Positions 11,403 through 24,570 of a DNA stretch of 64,000 bases are shown piece after piece. Position numbers and translations under genes: made by a program. The notes beneath the pieces are model-generated. The model saw only the letters and a list, made by a program, of their open reading frames with translations. It was not told the DNA's origin and searched no databases. Numbering within the stretch: the stretch's first letter is position 1; each line of letters opens with the position of its first letter. Origin of the DNA: Artocarpus heterophyllus (Eukaryota > Streptophyta > Magnoliopsida > Rosales > Moraceae); contig JAJQZP010000473.1 in the NCBI GenBank assembly GCA_025403435.1, forward strand, positions 1-64,000, given 5' to 3'.

Positions 11403-12861
11403 GATGAGATGAAAGAAGAGTAAATAGAAAGGAAAAATTAAGATAGTAAATTGCAGAATCCTAGAATTCCTTCTTCTTTTAGAGGAAAAGAAGAATTTTT
11501 AATGAAAAAGAAGAGGATTTGCGATTTAGAGAAAAAAATAACAAATTAAGAGAGAAAAAGTGAACTCGGAGAAATAAGGTCTTACGCACAGTAAACGTAT
11601 ATGTAAACAATAATTAAACCACTGTATATGACACGTATAGAGACCACGTGGGAGAGACAGTGTGAATCAAACTGATTTAAGATTTGAACTAGGCCCAAAT
11701 GTTCTAAGTTGAAAATGGTCAGGTTGTTTCGGGCCTTAACACATTTGGAACGAGTTAAATAACAAACATAAAATTGAAAACCAATTTGTATAAATCTTAA
11801 ACCCAATTCAAAGTCCACTATAGATAAAGTTAACTATAAACAACAAATCTAATTTAACGACAACAAGGATCTTCCTGAATGATCCAGCAACTCAAATAAT
11901 TTTGTTTTAATCAAAACCTTATTGAACAATGCATACACCCATATGTTATTCCTAATACTCAACATCTATCAATGGATTCATCATTATTACTACCAAGGGT
12001 TTAGAATGTGACTAACCTTGAAATCAATACGATTTACGTCTTTCAACGTAGACCATATCAACGAACAAAGACACTTGATGTTACTATTTAAGAACATCTA
12101 CAATCCCCACAATTCTACTCATACAATATATAATTTCCTCATATAACAAAACCTTAGGTAACCAAAAGATTCACTGATACACTTAAATACAATGTACGTA
12201 ACGAAATATTCCAATTTTGAGATTCATGCATTCTAGACTTTACACAGTCTCAACAGACCAAAAGTCTAACATTTATCTCTCTCAAGATTCAATACCATGA
12301 TTCCCAACTTATATCATATTCCTCAAATATATAGAACTTTCAAGAAAAGTTATTGACACTTATGTGCTCCATCGAATCCACACATAATCATTACTTAAGT
12401 TTGAATCAATTACGAAAAATTTGGCATATCTATGCCAAACTTTAAAATCAATAAATCAAGCCTTATATTTCTTATTGTTTTTCACAAAATAAAAGGCTAT
12501 TAAATCCTTGTATCTACACGAATTTCTCATCGTTTATACGAATTAGATATGCTTATAGATCCAAATATTATACGAATCTCTCATAAGCATTCTACTTATA
12601 AACTCATTCCATATAATTATCATTCCCTCATAACTATTAATACTTTCCTTCTATATAATTATTGTACTCATATAACTATTAATATTTTCATTCTATGGCC
12701 TTTCCATGTTACATCCTTCTAAACTGTATAAATCAATGTGAAGGTTCATTTTGATGATGACACTGAAAATTCAACTTCAAAACCATCTCAAAAATATATT
12801 TTTTTAAAGTGGTGCTACACTCCCTAGGTTAACCGAACCTAGGCTCTGATACCAAAAATTC
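11403..12861 (-). other. 5' leader of the gene-carrying element, with primer-binding site
   Basis: The minus strand reads from the LTR edge at 12862 through the tRNA-iMet primer site (12842-12854) and a short leader similar to 54950-55055 of the chromovirus. About 1.3 kb of AT-rich DNA without gag coding follows. The last 180 bases before the NABP-like ATG are pyrimidine-rich on the coding strand, like a plant 5' UTR. A 78-residue frame at 11582-11818 shows no motif. Confidence 0.55.
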
Positions 12862-15223
12862 TGTAACGCCCCTATATGGGGGTTAACAGTTTTTAATGAG
12901 ATAAAATAAAAATAAATAATAAAAGTAAAACCTTAAAAATAAAATTTACCCGGGACTTAAATGAAAACTCTCAACTCAAAAATAAAAATATAAACGATAA
13001 ATAAACCACAGTTTTAATGTAGCACCTTAAATTTAATAATATAAACTGTTGTCATCATCATTTTAACCCTCAACACATTGTAATACAGTCACAGAAAGTA
13101 ACAATTGATGCTTACATTATCATGAAGAACATTCTCAACGATTGAAGCAGTCCCAATGTAATATAGTTACATCACTTCCTCAACTATATTTCTCGTAGCC
13201 ACCTCACACTTAGTGAGTCCTGAAAAGATATAAACATAAGGGAATGAGCAACACTATGCTCAGTAGAGAAAGCCATTACTCACCTTTAGGTTTTATCATT
13301 ACCACATTAAAATCTGCATGGTTAGTAGGTTACATCATATTCCAGATTATGAGGTTTATTATGATCACATCTTATGGATACCGTAGTTAATCATTACCAA
13401 GTGTCATAATTACACATTTATACAAATATTACCAATCATCATTATTCCTAGGTATCCATGTTAAATTGAGTATCACTCAACTCATCGAAACCCAAATGGG
13501 CGCACTTGATCACCCTATAAACATTCCAAGGGTGTTCCGGTGAGGGGACATCAAGCCCCGAGTCCTCACCAAATCAATTCCTGTACAGTGTGTTCTGGGA
13601 CTTTCAACCCAAGGAAGCGTCATCACCTTCCCCCTATTTTACCTTTTAGGGTATTCATGCCCAAGGACGTAACCGTCGCCCTTTTCATGTCTCACAATTT
13701 CTCTATATTAAATCATTATTAATAGAGTTAATTTTCCTAACCATGCTTCTCAATTTATAACATGTGTCAATTCATTATGTTCCTCGCCGTACAATACAAG
13801 ACGAGTCCATGTCATAGTTTCATATGTGATACACATATAATATCAGTTCAACATAGATATATATATATTGCAGCAAAACAATCAATTTTAATTCTATAAA
13901 AACCTCACAAAAGATGAGTAATAGAATCCCTACCTTTCAAGCTTATCAACAATCTTTTAATCCTGGAATCAATTAACGTTAGCTCCATACTCCCTTGATC
14001 CTAAGGCGTGCATAAGGACAATTAAAACTAAAGCACAACATACAACTACATTCATAAATAAATCATGTGTAAACCTATCTTACTAGTATGCCATTAAAGC
14101 TTTTATATAAATCTCTTTTGAATACCACAGTAAACAATTTTTGTCTTAACACAATATAAAATGTGAACAAGTAATCTATATGTTTTAGTCCCTAATAAGA
14201 TTCATCAATCACTTAGGATAATATTGGAAAGGTTGCAAGACATTAAAGAATTAGGTGGTGAGCAAAGATGGGTTCTTGGTTCAGGTTAGCAGCTGGTATA
14301 CCATAACAAACTGGCAGATTTACTAGTTTCCAATACAAAAATTGAATAATTCTTAGAAAATAAAATACAACTCCGATTTAGGTTTATGATAGCTCGTTAG
14401 AAAGCCTAGGATGCTACTTTTCAAATATGCAAACCAATTCATAAAATTCATTTTAATTTAATCTTAGAATTTCAAGAAATAACCACTGCCCATAGAGGTA
14501 TTACAAAGTTTAACAATATAAATTTTCTGTCTAGGGCATATACACTTAGACTTCATACATATGCTCCAAAATAGCAACAAACATATACTTAGGTTTAAGA
14601 ACGCAAATTTGAATAATCCTTTAGTATAAAAGAAAATTTATAAATGAAAGACTAAATTTGTTCATAAGATTCTAACCTCGGATTATGGTTAGTTGGAAGC
14701 TTGAAATGGCTTCAAAACAGGTTCCTTTACTTCGGTATGACTGAAATTCTTGCTCAAATGGAGGTGATGGTGGCTGATTTTTATGGCTGCCTTGAAGAAG
14801 TTCTCTAAGTATTTTGCTTCAGCAAAGAAATGAGAAGAAGAGTGTGGGAACCGTGGAAGAGAAAGGAAGAAAAGATGAAGTCTTTGAAAAGAAGTGATAG
14901 AAACAATTATAGAGGAGACATGTTGAAGCATGTCACGGAGGAAATAAAGAAAATGAGGGTCAAGAGTAGTTGGAAAAGATATCCTTATGTCTCATCTAAA
15001 GACTTTAACACACATAATGTCAATATGACATTTTTGATATTTATTAGAAGTTCTAAGGCTTTTTAGTAATCATACTAAATAAATATAGGAGAATTTTAGC
15101 AAACTTAAAAATAGATAAAAGTAAATATTATAAAATAAATTTAAATGAAGCAATTTTTTTTTTTATACATTAAAAATTAATTTAATTACCTCAATACCCG
15201 TTAGGAGAATAACGGGTGTCACA
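12862..15223 (-). repeat. 5' LTR of the gene-carrying element (right copy)
   Basis: Second 2362-base LTR, practically identical to 6271-8632. I saw one-base length differences in an A run (ATATAAACG against ATATAACG) and in a T run near 13290. It carries the presumed promoter for the cargo transcript. A TA-rich run near 13858-13868 is the only TATA-like candidate I noticed. Confidence 0.92.
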
Positions 15224-15766
15224 AATATATTTCACACAATCAATTCTTTTACTGACAAAATTACCCTATTCTTTCTGCCACAACTAGTTTCTCTATATAA
15301 TGAAAAACCTCAATCTCTCTCTAGAAATCGCCACTGCCTTCTCTCTAAAACTTGTTCTCTCACTCCAACCTTTAAATTTCATTTAGTTTCTCTTTCTAAA
15401 AATCTCTCTCTTTATTGAACTTGATATTTTGTTCGATTCTCTCCCTCTTGATGCTAGTGCAGATCATTCATTTTCTCCCTCTCTCTAAAACTCATTTTCT
15501 ATTGTAATCTCCATCTTTCTATCCTAGATCTAGAGTGAAGATGTTGTAGGAGATTTCAAAGACCCAAGGCTTGAAGATGAGATCAGTGAAAAGCCCAACT
15601 GGCCTATTAGTCTCAAATAGAGTGGAAGTCAAGATGATCGATTGAACTCGTCGCTTTAGGGTGAGATCGAGGTTAAACGAGCTTCGTATCCTCTGCTCAT
15701 TATTACACCCATCGTTGTAAGAAGAACATACAAGAATGGGCAAGACCAACAATCGAAACAGTGCAC

Positions 15767-16627
15767 CTGAAATTTAGACCGCTAGCATGGGACTTGATGC
15801 ACTATTTGTATGTGTAAGGGCACCACGCGCAAAACCTAGCATTGAACATGGAGATTCTTGCCCCATTAGCAATATTCTAATAATTTTTAATAATAATGCA
15901 GCACTTTATAAAGGAGCAGAAAAAAAAAGGAACTCTCCTCTATTTAAATAAAAAAAAAATTATCTCTATCCTTTTGTTTTTGAAAATATGAGCATATTGT
16001 ATACGAACTCTTAATAAGAGAAATACAGTAGGTGTAGCTTATTAAAGAGTGATCAACTATAAATCCATGTGTCTGCTTCTTACTTTCATTCTTTTTCATT
16101 TTTATTGCATTACTCTATGGGAAACATAAATGATTTATGAGTGTTACTAAGTTGATCATTTTCCACCATCAACAGAAGACTTTTCTTGCCGAATCGTGAT
16201 CTCTCTCTCACCAATTGAAAACATGATTGACGACAAAGACAAGCAGACAGGAATTTCTTTTCTCCCTCACCAAAATGCAAGAAAGCTACGTTACTCTTCT
16301 ACCTGTGGCAGCATTCGTGTGTGTCTCTTATGTCGATTTTCTTCTCTTGTGGAAAATGTTAATTATGAGTAGTCTTCTGCAAGTTTTATGTGGCTTATGT
16401 ATTTTTAGGTTGTTGGAAAAGTGTGTCCTTAAAGGGTATTCTGTGTGTTCTGCCGTGATATGTTTTTGTGACTTGGAAACTTTTGGTTTGTTGGAAAGCG
16501 TAGCCTCGTGAGACATTCTATGTGTCCCGTCCGAATATGTGCCTATGTCCTAGGAATTTTTGAGTCTTTAGAAAAACGTATCTTAACAGGACATTCTTGT
16601 GTCTCTCGTCAAGACATGTTTTTATAA
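15767..16627. repeat. LTR-like remnant with three degenerate 75-80 base repeats
   Basis: Between 16410 and 16640 a unit with TTGTTGGAAAAGTGTGTCC, GACATTCTRTGTGTC and GATATGTTTTTGTGAC motifs recurs about three times with drift. The sequence resembles the LTR of a plant Copia element ending near 16702 (ATAATACACA), but I could not find a partner LTR. The open frame at 16227-16511 lies across these repeats and is probably not a gene. Confidence 0.4.
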
Positions 16628-18839
16628 CCTGAGTATTTCTACTCAAAGATAGAGACGACCATTGAACAAAAACAAAATCAAATAACATCACTATAATACA
16701 CATTGGTGGCAGAATTGTAGCAGATCATGGTCGTGACAGTGATGGATCCAAAGGGCTCGAACAACAAGGATAGAGAGAAAACCTCGCAACAAATATTTGC
16801 AACCTAGGAGAAGTTCGTTAGATCGCGAGGGCACTGTCTCCATCAACAAAGCCCTCGTGAACTGTATCTTCATTGTTAGATAACATCGTTGTGACCATCA
16901 AAGGAGCTAACATCTAGAGACAACAGAACTGTCACGTCAAAGATCATCTCTTTCAAGTGTTATTGCATTGGAGATTGTTTGTAGCAGGGTGGGAGGGAGG
17001 GAGAGAGAGAGAGGATTGAATGGTAATATGTGTGACATAAACTGTTTTTAAGTTTATTTTAGTGGCATATATAAAATGAAGGGAAAAAATGTGGTACAAG
17101 GCGTATGTTTCTCTTAAAATAAGTCCTTTATAATTGGCCCACTACAACAATTTCTTTTTTCTAAAAGGTGTGTTTTTTTTTTTAAGTTTTTTAAGGACAT
17201 CATTTTAACTATTATTTTCTATAAACGCATGCTCTTTAATTTGTTCCAATTGAGGGTGTCTTTGATATGCGATTTCCGTTACTTTATTTGTATTAATATA
17301 ATTTCTTTTTAAATGTGTCAGTGCTTAGTTTTGTTGTTTTTTAATGTTCATTTTGTAAAAAATCTTCTATAATATATATATTTTTTATTGTACTTTGTTT
17401 CCCAAATGTTTCTATTAATATATATATATATAATTTTCTTCTAGATGTATCCCTATTTAATTTTTTTTATAATCTTTTTTATTTGTGTATTAATAACAAC
17501 TAGATCTCCATTGTTAAATAAATTTTAAAAAATAAGAATAGCGAAAATCTAACATTATTAACATAATTCATATATAATTTTAGAGCATAAATGTGATATT
17601 AATATAACAATTACTAAGTAATTTTTGTTATTTTCAAAATATTCTAAAAATTTTCAATTCTAGCCAAGTAATTTTTTCATGAAGTGTAACTTTTATTATT
17701 TGTAATTGAAATCCACGTTGCCAAGTTGGGTCCAATTTATTTAACCCGAATGGAGAATTCACTGATGAGTTGGCGAAGGGATATGAGTAATGTACAAAAC
17801 TGAGCATGGATGCTGCCACAAACATGTTTCCGCTGTAAGATATTTTAACTTATTTTGAAACGTGTTGTATAAAAGCTGTAATATGGTTAAATAAGACAAA
17901 ACCTCTCTTGAAATTATTTAGCAAACAATATTGTAAAAAAAAGTTTGTTTATGTAAATATATGTATATATTTGTATTTTGAAGGTTACTAAAATCTCCAT
18001 GTGTAATATATTTAAAAAAAGTATTCCCAAGTTTTTCATCTATACGTAATTAAGAAAAGTGTTTTATTACAATCCGAAAAAGACGGGTTGTGACATAATC
18101 ATCACGTATTTATCACCATAGGTGTACATACAATTCTATCAAATATTTTCTTCCTTTAGATCGGTCAACATTCACATAAATTGCATGGACACAACTGTTT
18201 ATATTCCAAAACAAAGTAATTTTTACAAAAGAGGTCACTTTGATGACATATTACTTCAATTAATTCATCTTAAAATATATATAAAATACTAATATTTGAA
18301 TTTAAAATTACACCAAAAATGACCAAAAAATAAAAATAAAAAAAAATTTTGGTCAATAGTCAACTGGTTAAAGTCAATTGTTGACTAGCCGACTTTGATT
18401 GGATCGGGTGGACCTAACTTGAATCCTAAAACCACCCCTTTTATTTTTCTTCTTTGTGTTATAGGCCTAAAACCATGACATTCTTTATTTTTTGGGTTTC
18501 CGAGGAGTTTAACTCCTTAAGTCTTTATTGATTACGGACTCAATTGGACCCATGTACATACACTTAGCTCTGGGCTGGAGCCCAGAATCTAAAGAAACCC
18601 TAAGCATTAATCCTTCTTCTGCCGCAAACCGAAAAGCCTTTTTTTAAAAAAAAAATTCTGCAGCAGCCACGTGCTGCATGAATACGGAAGGAATAATAAT
18701 AATAATAATAATAAAGCAAACCTGTACAGGAATCATTGCCTGACAACAACAGAAAGCCATAATCTACCACAAAAAACCATATCTACATATATCGATTTTT
18801 TTTAATGGCCGTCTGTATGCCTTTCATCATTTTGAATAA

Positions 18840-19075
18840 GATCAAATATATATATATATATATAACCGACAGCAACCTTAAAGAACCGAAAGAAAAATAT
18901 TATATATATATATATATGAATATACAATTCCTGTTTGAATCTGATAATTAAAAATACAGCAACCTTAAAGAACCGAAAGAAAAATATTATATATATATAT
19001 ATATATTTGAATATACAATTCCTGTTTGAATCTGATAATTAAAAAAATATATATATATATATATATATATAAAAT
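18840..19075. repeat. TA microsatellites within a duplicated unit of about 90 bases
   Basis: A unit starting CAGCAACCTTAAAGAACCGA, followed by (TA)n, GAATATACAATTCCTG and TCTGATAATTAA, occurs twice in a row, with further (TA)n arrays on both sides. The equivalent arrays in segment B (40513-40730) differ in repeat number. Confidence 0.8.
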
Positions 19076-20317
19076 CTGATATTCATAACAACATGAACAC
19101 AATAATGTATTCCCTAAATAATTCAATCAAAATTTTCAAATTCAATAATTTTAAAAAAACTATAAATTGTTAAATTTGAAAGTTTTTCTATGAGAATCAG
19201 ATCTTAAAAATTATTGATTCTTAATGATTTAATATGAAAAGGCTTTGAATCTCATTGGTTAGAACAAAAATTTTGTGATGAAAACTATCATCATCCAAGA
19301 TCATTCATGTTAAATCATCGAGATAATTAATAAGATGCGCAAGCTAACCTAATCCATTGATTGAAGTGTGATTCTTGAGTCTGTAGGTTAATGATCTTCC
19401 AAACCTGATGCGCAAGTCCTTCTTTAAAGTATGCTCCTGTAATTTCTCTGTAAATAGGTAACAGAAAAATTACGTATATAACCTCTTGATATAACTGCTA
19501 AACCCTAACAGTTATTTTTAATTATCAATTAGTCCATCATAAAATCAGTAATTATATTTTGGTCTTTATACATAGGAAGTCCATACTTAATGATACATTA
19601 AAAGCCCATAACCTAAATTGATCACTTTTTATTAGACAATCTCATCTGATAGCCTTTAATAGACATTTATCTAATATATTAGCCCATATATTAGATTAAT
19701 TCCAACATATTCTTTTTTATGGGTTCAAAATGAAGAGGAAAAAATCCCCAACAATATTTCCTATGAAATTAAAATATACTTTGAGATTTTCTTGTTTACA
19801 TTTGTTAGTAAGTACTATCCTTCCAAATGAATGCTTTTAACATATATCAAAACACCAATTCAACTCATTCTACTCTAAGCTCATTTCTTTAGAAACCTAT
19901 CCAAACACCAGTTCGAGTTGAAAATCTCAACTTAAACCCCCCAAAACTCCATTTGGGAACATGTTCAAATCAAAAGGTCATAATTTAAACCAATTTTGTT
20001 AAAATATTTTTGATTTAAACATTTGGTTCGAACCATATTTTCTACCGAGATCTCACTCCGGTATGAATCAATTTCAGCTGTCTCTTTACATTGTAGAGAA
20101 ATTGTAGTGCATGGAATATTTTAAAACTTTTAGAAGTAAATGGCACATTTACTTTTAAGTGGGAGTAATGGCTACTTTTAGAAGGACCCTTTATTAGTTT
20201 TCGACAAATTTAGATTATTTTTTAATCCATTCTTTCTTTAATTTCTCTCTCTCCCCCTTTCCACTCGGTACGTCTTCGTTTCTCAGTCTCTGTCTATTTC
20301 TCTCATATGCTCCTCCA

Positions 20318-20520
20318 TGCTACTTATATGGGCTCCTTCGTGCGACGCCAAGCTCGGGACAATTTTGGCAGCCTGCTCCTTCGTGCGACGCCAAGCTCTG
20401 CCTGACTCCGACAACCTGCTCCTCTGTGCGACACCAAGCTTCGCTCGACTCCAGCGAGCTATGAGTTTAACGACGGGCGACAAACATCTCTTTTGCGTGA
20501 CGCCAAGCTCCGCATAGCGG
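20318..20520. repeat. GC-rich short tandem repeat (four degenerate units)
   Basis: TGCGACGCCAAGCTC or close variants recur four times, with the first three units about 43-55 bases apart. The patch is far richer in G+C than its surroundings. Both strands are open over about 66 codons, as expected of a short repeat with this composition. The copy at 41975-42177 is almost unchanged. Confidence 0.7.
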
Positions 20521-23021
20521 GCAAATCAAATTTTCATAAGTTCTGCAGTAAAAATATGTTATTAATTTCCACCTCTCTCAAAAAATGTTATAAATTTTAA
20601 TCCCTTCTTACCATATGCTATTTCGTCTTGCGTTATGAAGTTCCCCTTGAACCTCCTAGGTTGTCAACAACATTAATAGGCTGAGCTCGATTTATTTCAC
20701 TTGAATGGAGATTTTTTTGTTTTTAATTTTTGGGGAAATTATTGTGTTTTTTTAGGGGAATTTTCGTTAGTGTTATCTTTTGAAACTTAGTTTTTATAAA
20801 TATCACAATTGTTTAAGTGTAAAACAATTTAAATAGGTATTTTTTTGTAAAAATAGTATTGCATTCCAAATTAGAACAATACAAACAACATTCAGATGCG
20901 AAAGACCACGACGTACTTAGAGACTCAAGCCTACAACAAGCTGAATCCACTAGTAAATTTGATTAAAACATTCAAGAGGTAAAAAGTGTTTTGAGTTTCA
21001 ACAAGAGGAAATCAAATAAGTAAACCACTAATTGAGCACACAGTTGACTCTTTAGATACACCGTTATAAACAGTGTATAACTCTGATCGATCAAGATTGA
21101 GAGATTAAAAGCACCAACGTTGACCACAATATCGTGAAGGACAATTACTTACGGACTAGATGTAAAAACAATATCAAAAAGTGGAAATACCACTTTCTTT
21201 ATTACAACAAAAAGCTAACAAAACAACAAAAACACACTAAAAGTATCAGGTGAAAACATAATTATTTTTATTTGACAAACACAAACATAAAACCAAATGG
21301 GTAAATCCCAAGTGAACTCAACGAAGTCTTCGATGATAAACCAATCGTCGCCGAGCGTTAGCGAGGAAGCCGCAAAATTGCTGGTGACCTAAAAGAAAGC
21401 TAAAAGAGGACACAAACCTCTAGTGATGGAAAAGCATCTGTCATTGTTCAAACCACAGATTCAGATTGTCATAGAATCCACAGTCCTACCACTTCATGCA
21501 ACCCAAAGACCCCAAGAAGCCCCAAATGCCATGGGTCACCACACCTCTAAAACATTAGAGAGAGAAACCCCCCTTTGTCCCCTCAGACCTCTGCACGACA
21601 AGACCACCCAAGACTGAGGTTGTCAGTGTTCGAGCACAACTAGAACCAACATCCTAGTCACCGCCAGAGCCCACACCACCAAATCCCATAGCTTCCTCCC
21701 AAGTCGCAAAACTCCAAGCTTTCCTTAGAACCTCCATCGACAAATCACTTTGGCGCCTATCATGAGGCTGGGAGTCTAGAGACCAGCCCAAACCCAAAGG
21801 CAGTGTCAGACTTTAGCCCTTCAATGACTGTTAAGATGGCACAAGAAGAATTAGAGGGCAAATAGAAAGAATAGTAGAGGTTTTACTGTTTAGAGAAGCG
21901 GAGGTCAATTTTTTTTTTGCGCTATTAAAAAAGTATTATGAATAGTAATGTGATAATTTTTTTAGGCTTGGCATAAATAAACCCGTTTATTAAAATATTG
22001 TATAATACGTAATTTTCTCTTGTTTTTTACTTTTGAGAAAATTAGAGAATTTGTAATTTTTTATCACCTCACTGACACTATGCTTCGTTTGGTAGTGATA
22101 AAAGAGTGTTTGAGAGTATTGATTTGACCTAATTAGTTTAAATTAATTAGTAAAAAATACTGTAGCATATGAGTGCTTTGCACTATAGCATGTGAGAGCT
22201 ATTACATTATAACAACTAAAAAATTTAGTTAAAAAAAAAAAGAAGAAAGAAAAGAGAACTAGAGTGACAACTTTCATTCTCTTTTTTTTTCTTTGTTTAC
22301 AATTTTTGAAATATATTGGCGAAGAAATTTATTTACATAATAAGATTGTACTTGTTAAGAGAAGGGGAAAGAACGAAGAGAAAAGTTACATTAAAACTAG
22401 TGGTGTTATCCTCTTCTAAAAAAAAAAGACGAGTGGTGTTTTAGATGAGTTTTCTTCTCTACTCTCAAGAGGTACCTAAATAACCGTTCTTTCCAGGAAT
22501 CTGAATTCCTCATTTCTTTTTCCTCCTACAAACAATAATTGATTCCGGAATCCTGGCACTAATTCTTTAATCCGTTCCCTCAACCTATTTTTGCACTCTA
22601 TCAATTATCAAACAATCACAAAGTCAAATTATAGGCACAAAACAACGAAAGATTCTAGCACAACTGCACAAAGTCAATATATGGACCAACAACTTTTATA
22701 CGTGGGAAATAACTTTGTGTCTTTTTTTTTTTAACGGACCAGGAAAATAAACTTTCTAATCACCTTAAAAATCTTTTTACAATACGTAGACTTTATATGC
22801 ACAGAACCGGGGCAAAGCAACTACCCGGAACCATTGGATGAGAAAAACAATTTAAATTACAATCTTTCCAAATATAATGGAAGGTACACCTATCGTGGAA
22901 GATTAGGAGTCGTCTCACGACTCATGAGGGTCACGTTCAATTATTGTAGAATAATGGGTGGAGATATGGGCAGATTGCATCTAGATATGGGTATCCAAAA
23001 TTATATTCTTAACATGGGCGA

Positions 23022-23882
23022 TAGAGATGTTAATTGTGTTAAGCTATCCAATAAACACGATGACATAACACAAAAAACTTTTGAGCCAAACACGACTCAA
23101 TACTGGCTTATATTGTGTCGAGCTAAGCACAACATAAGATGATAGGTTGTGTCGGGCTCATAGTTTTTGACATGGGGGTCGAGAACACAAGCTTGACACA
23201 TGATGACACGACCACTGGGCACTATAGGCCGACATAACAAAGATAATTTTTTATTTTTTTATCATGTAATCTAATAGTATGTTACTTATTTCTCAATAAT
23301 TAAAAAAATTACAATCTCTATCAATGTAAGTAATTGATTTCACTTTGAAAATACCAATTCATTTACATTATTGTTTTTAATTTTTAGAATCAACCATCGT
23401 TAAGCTTAATTACTTTTGTTAACTCCATTTTTATCTTAATAAGTTGAAATACTTCACTTTCCCTTTTTAATTTTTCTTTTTGTCATTTTTATAGTAAGGC
23501 TGAGTGAGGGGCATGAGTGCTGAATTTTTAATGATATCAAGTATTTTATGTGGTCATAAAATATGACGTTTATTTTTTATTTATTTTTTATTTGAATTTT
23601 TTTACTTGAAAAGTGTCAAAGGATGATTTGTTCATAATGCAAAAGACAAATTAAAATGACTCAAAAGGCTCAACGGGTTGGTCCAATGATCTACTGTAAC
23701 AAGCATGATATAAGGATGAGGACAACATGAGATGAGCATGAGATGTGCTAGACCTATTGGCCGGTCTAGCCTTCAATCTTAGTTTGGCACGAGCTCGACA
23801 CAGAGCTTACATGGGTCAGGTCTAGCATAACACAACGCAAGCTTAGGCCTAGCTAATACAACACGATACTATGGCATCTCTA
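23022..23882. mobile_element. Old non-autonomous hAT-like element (copy in segment A)
   Basis: The ends TAGAGATG (23022-23029) and CATCTCTA (23875-23882) are inverted. The flanks ATGGGCGA and TGGGCAAC may be a decayed 8-base target duplication. The interior has the GTGTCGAGCT, ACACGAC and GGCACGAGC-like strings typical of such plant elements. A 102-residue frame (22834-23142) crosses its left edge and is judged accidental. Confidence 0.45.
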
Positions 23883-24570
23883 TGGGCAACATCTTGCAAC
23901 ATATTTTCCCTCAATTAAATAAAGGGTAGCAAAAAATTAACCTGCCGAAAGGTATTTATCTTTCAACCATCAAAAGCGTGTTTGATATAGTAGTTAAAAT
24001 CATTGGTTAGAACTATAAATACTATAATATATGAGAGCTTTATATTGTAACAACTTTTTTCTTTTTACTGTAGTATGTAAGAGTTTTATATTATTTCTAA
24101 CTGAAAAGCTGATTAAAACTAACTTTGTCAAAAAAACTATAAATCTGTAAAAAAAAAAAAAAAAATAATTCTATTTAGATCTAATTATAAAAACAGAATC
24201 CTATCGGTGAGATAACTAAGGAGCAATGGCCCCAATTAAATGGGCACAAATAAACAAGCTATAATAATTTGTGCAATTTGACTGAAAAAGTGTGACACAG
24301 GTGAATAAGAGAAAATATTTATTTAATACTATATCTTCCATTCAACAAATTGCTAAGTACGACTTTAAGGTAAGAAAAGTAGAGGGTTGAAATTTGACAC
24401 CACAAAAGGGCAACTCGTAATAAAGTGATGAAAAAGGATATCTAGATATTATTAAGCTAACAAAAGACGACTTTTGACACCACAAGACTTTGAAAAACAC
24501 ATGAAAATTAAAGCAACAACACAGCAATCAGGAGAAAAGAAGCCAAAAAGAGGCAACAACTTGAAAACAA

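Larger units (their letters stand above)
6271..15223 (-). mobile_element. Non-autonomous Ty3/gypsy LTR retrotransposon carrying LOG-like and NABP-like genes
   Basis: Two 2362-base LTRs (6271-8632 and 12862-15223) start TGTAACGCCC and end GGGTGTCACA. They are flanked by the 5-base target duplication AATAT (6266-6270, 15224-15228). The primer-binding site on the minus strand is TGGTATCAGAGCC (12842-12854), matching initiator tRNA-Met, and a purine tract lies next to 8633. Transcription is therefore right to left. The 4.2 kb interior has no gag, protease, reverse transcriptase or integrase. Instead it has two cargo ORFs on the transcribed strand (10881-11402 and 9588-10237). Leader, primer site, LTR ends and the middle of the LTR match the chromovirus at 48186-57022, the likely helper family. 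I noticed only two single-base indels between the LTRs, so insertion looks recent. Confidence 0.93.
4511..15766. repeat. Tandem duplication unit 2, split by an LTR retrotransposon
   Basis: Second copy of the 2.3 kb unit. Its left part is 4511-6270. It resumes at 15229 (after the AATAT target duplication at 15224-15228) and ends with GTGCAC at 15766. Removing 6271-15223 and one target copy gives about the length of unit 1. A 92-residue frame at 4799-5077 (GGEGGGAAPWEAWLDCIWWRH) sits in the G-rich patch. I could not assign it, and it is not conserved in unit 1. Confidence 0.75.

Noticed and set aside
20283..20517. Overlapping 66-codon frames on both strands as candidate genes
   Set aside because: They arise from the GC-rich short tandem repeat. 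Length and symmetry fit composition rather than coding.
22834..23142. 102-residue frame, repeated at 44470-44778, as a possible conserved small gene
   Set aside because: It crosses the left end of a hAT-like element. Its conservation is explained by the recent segmental duplication, and it has no recognisable domain.
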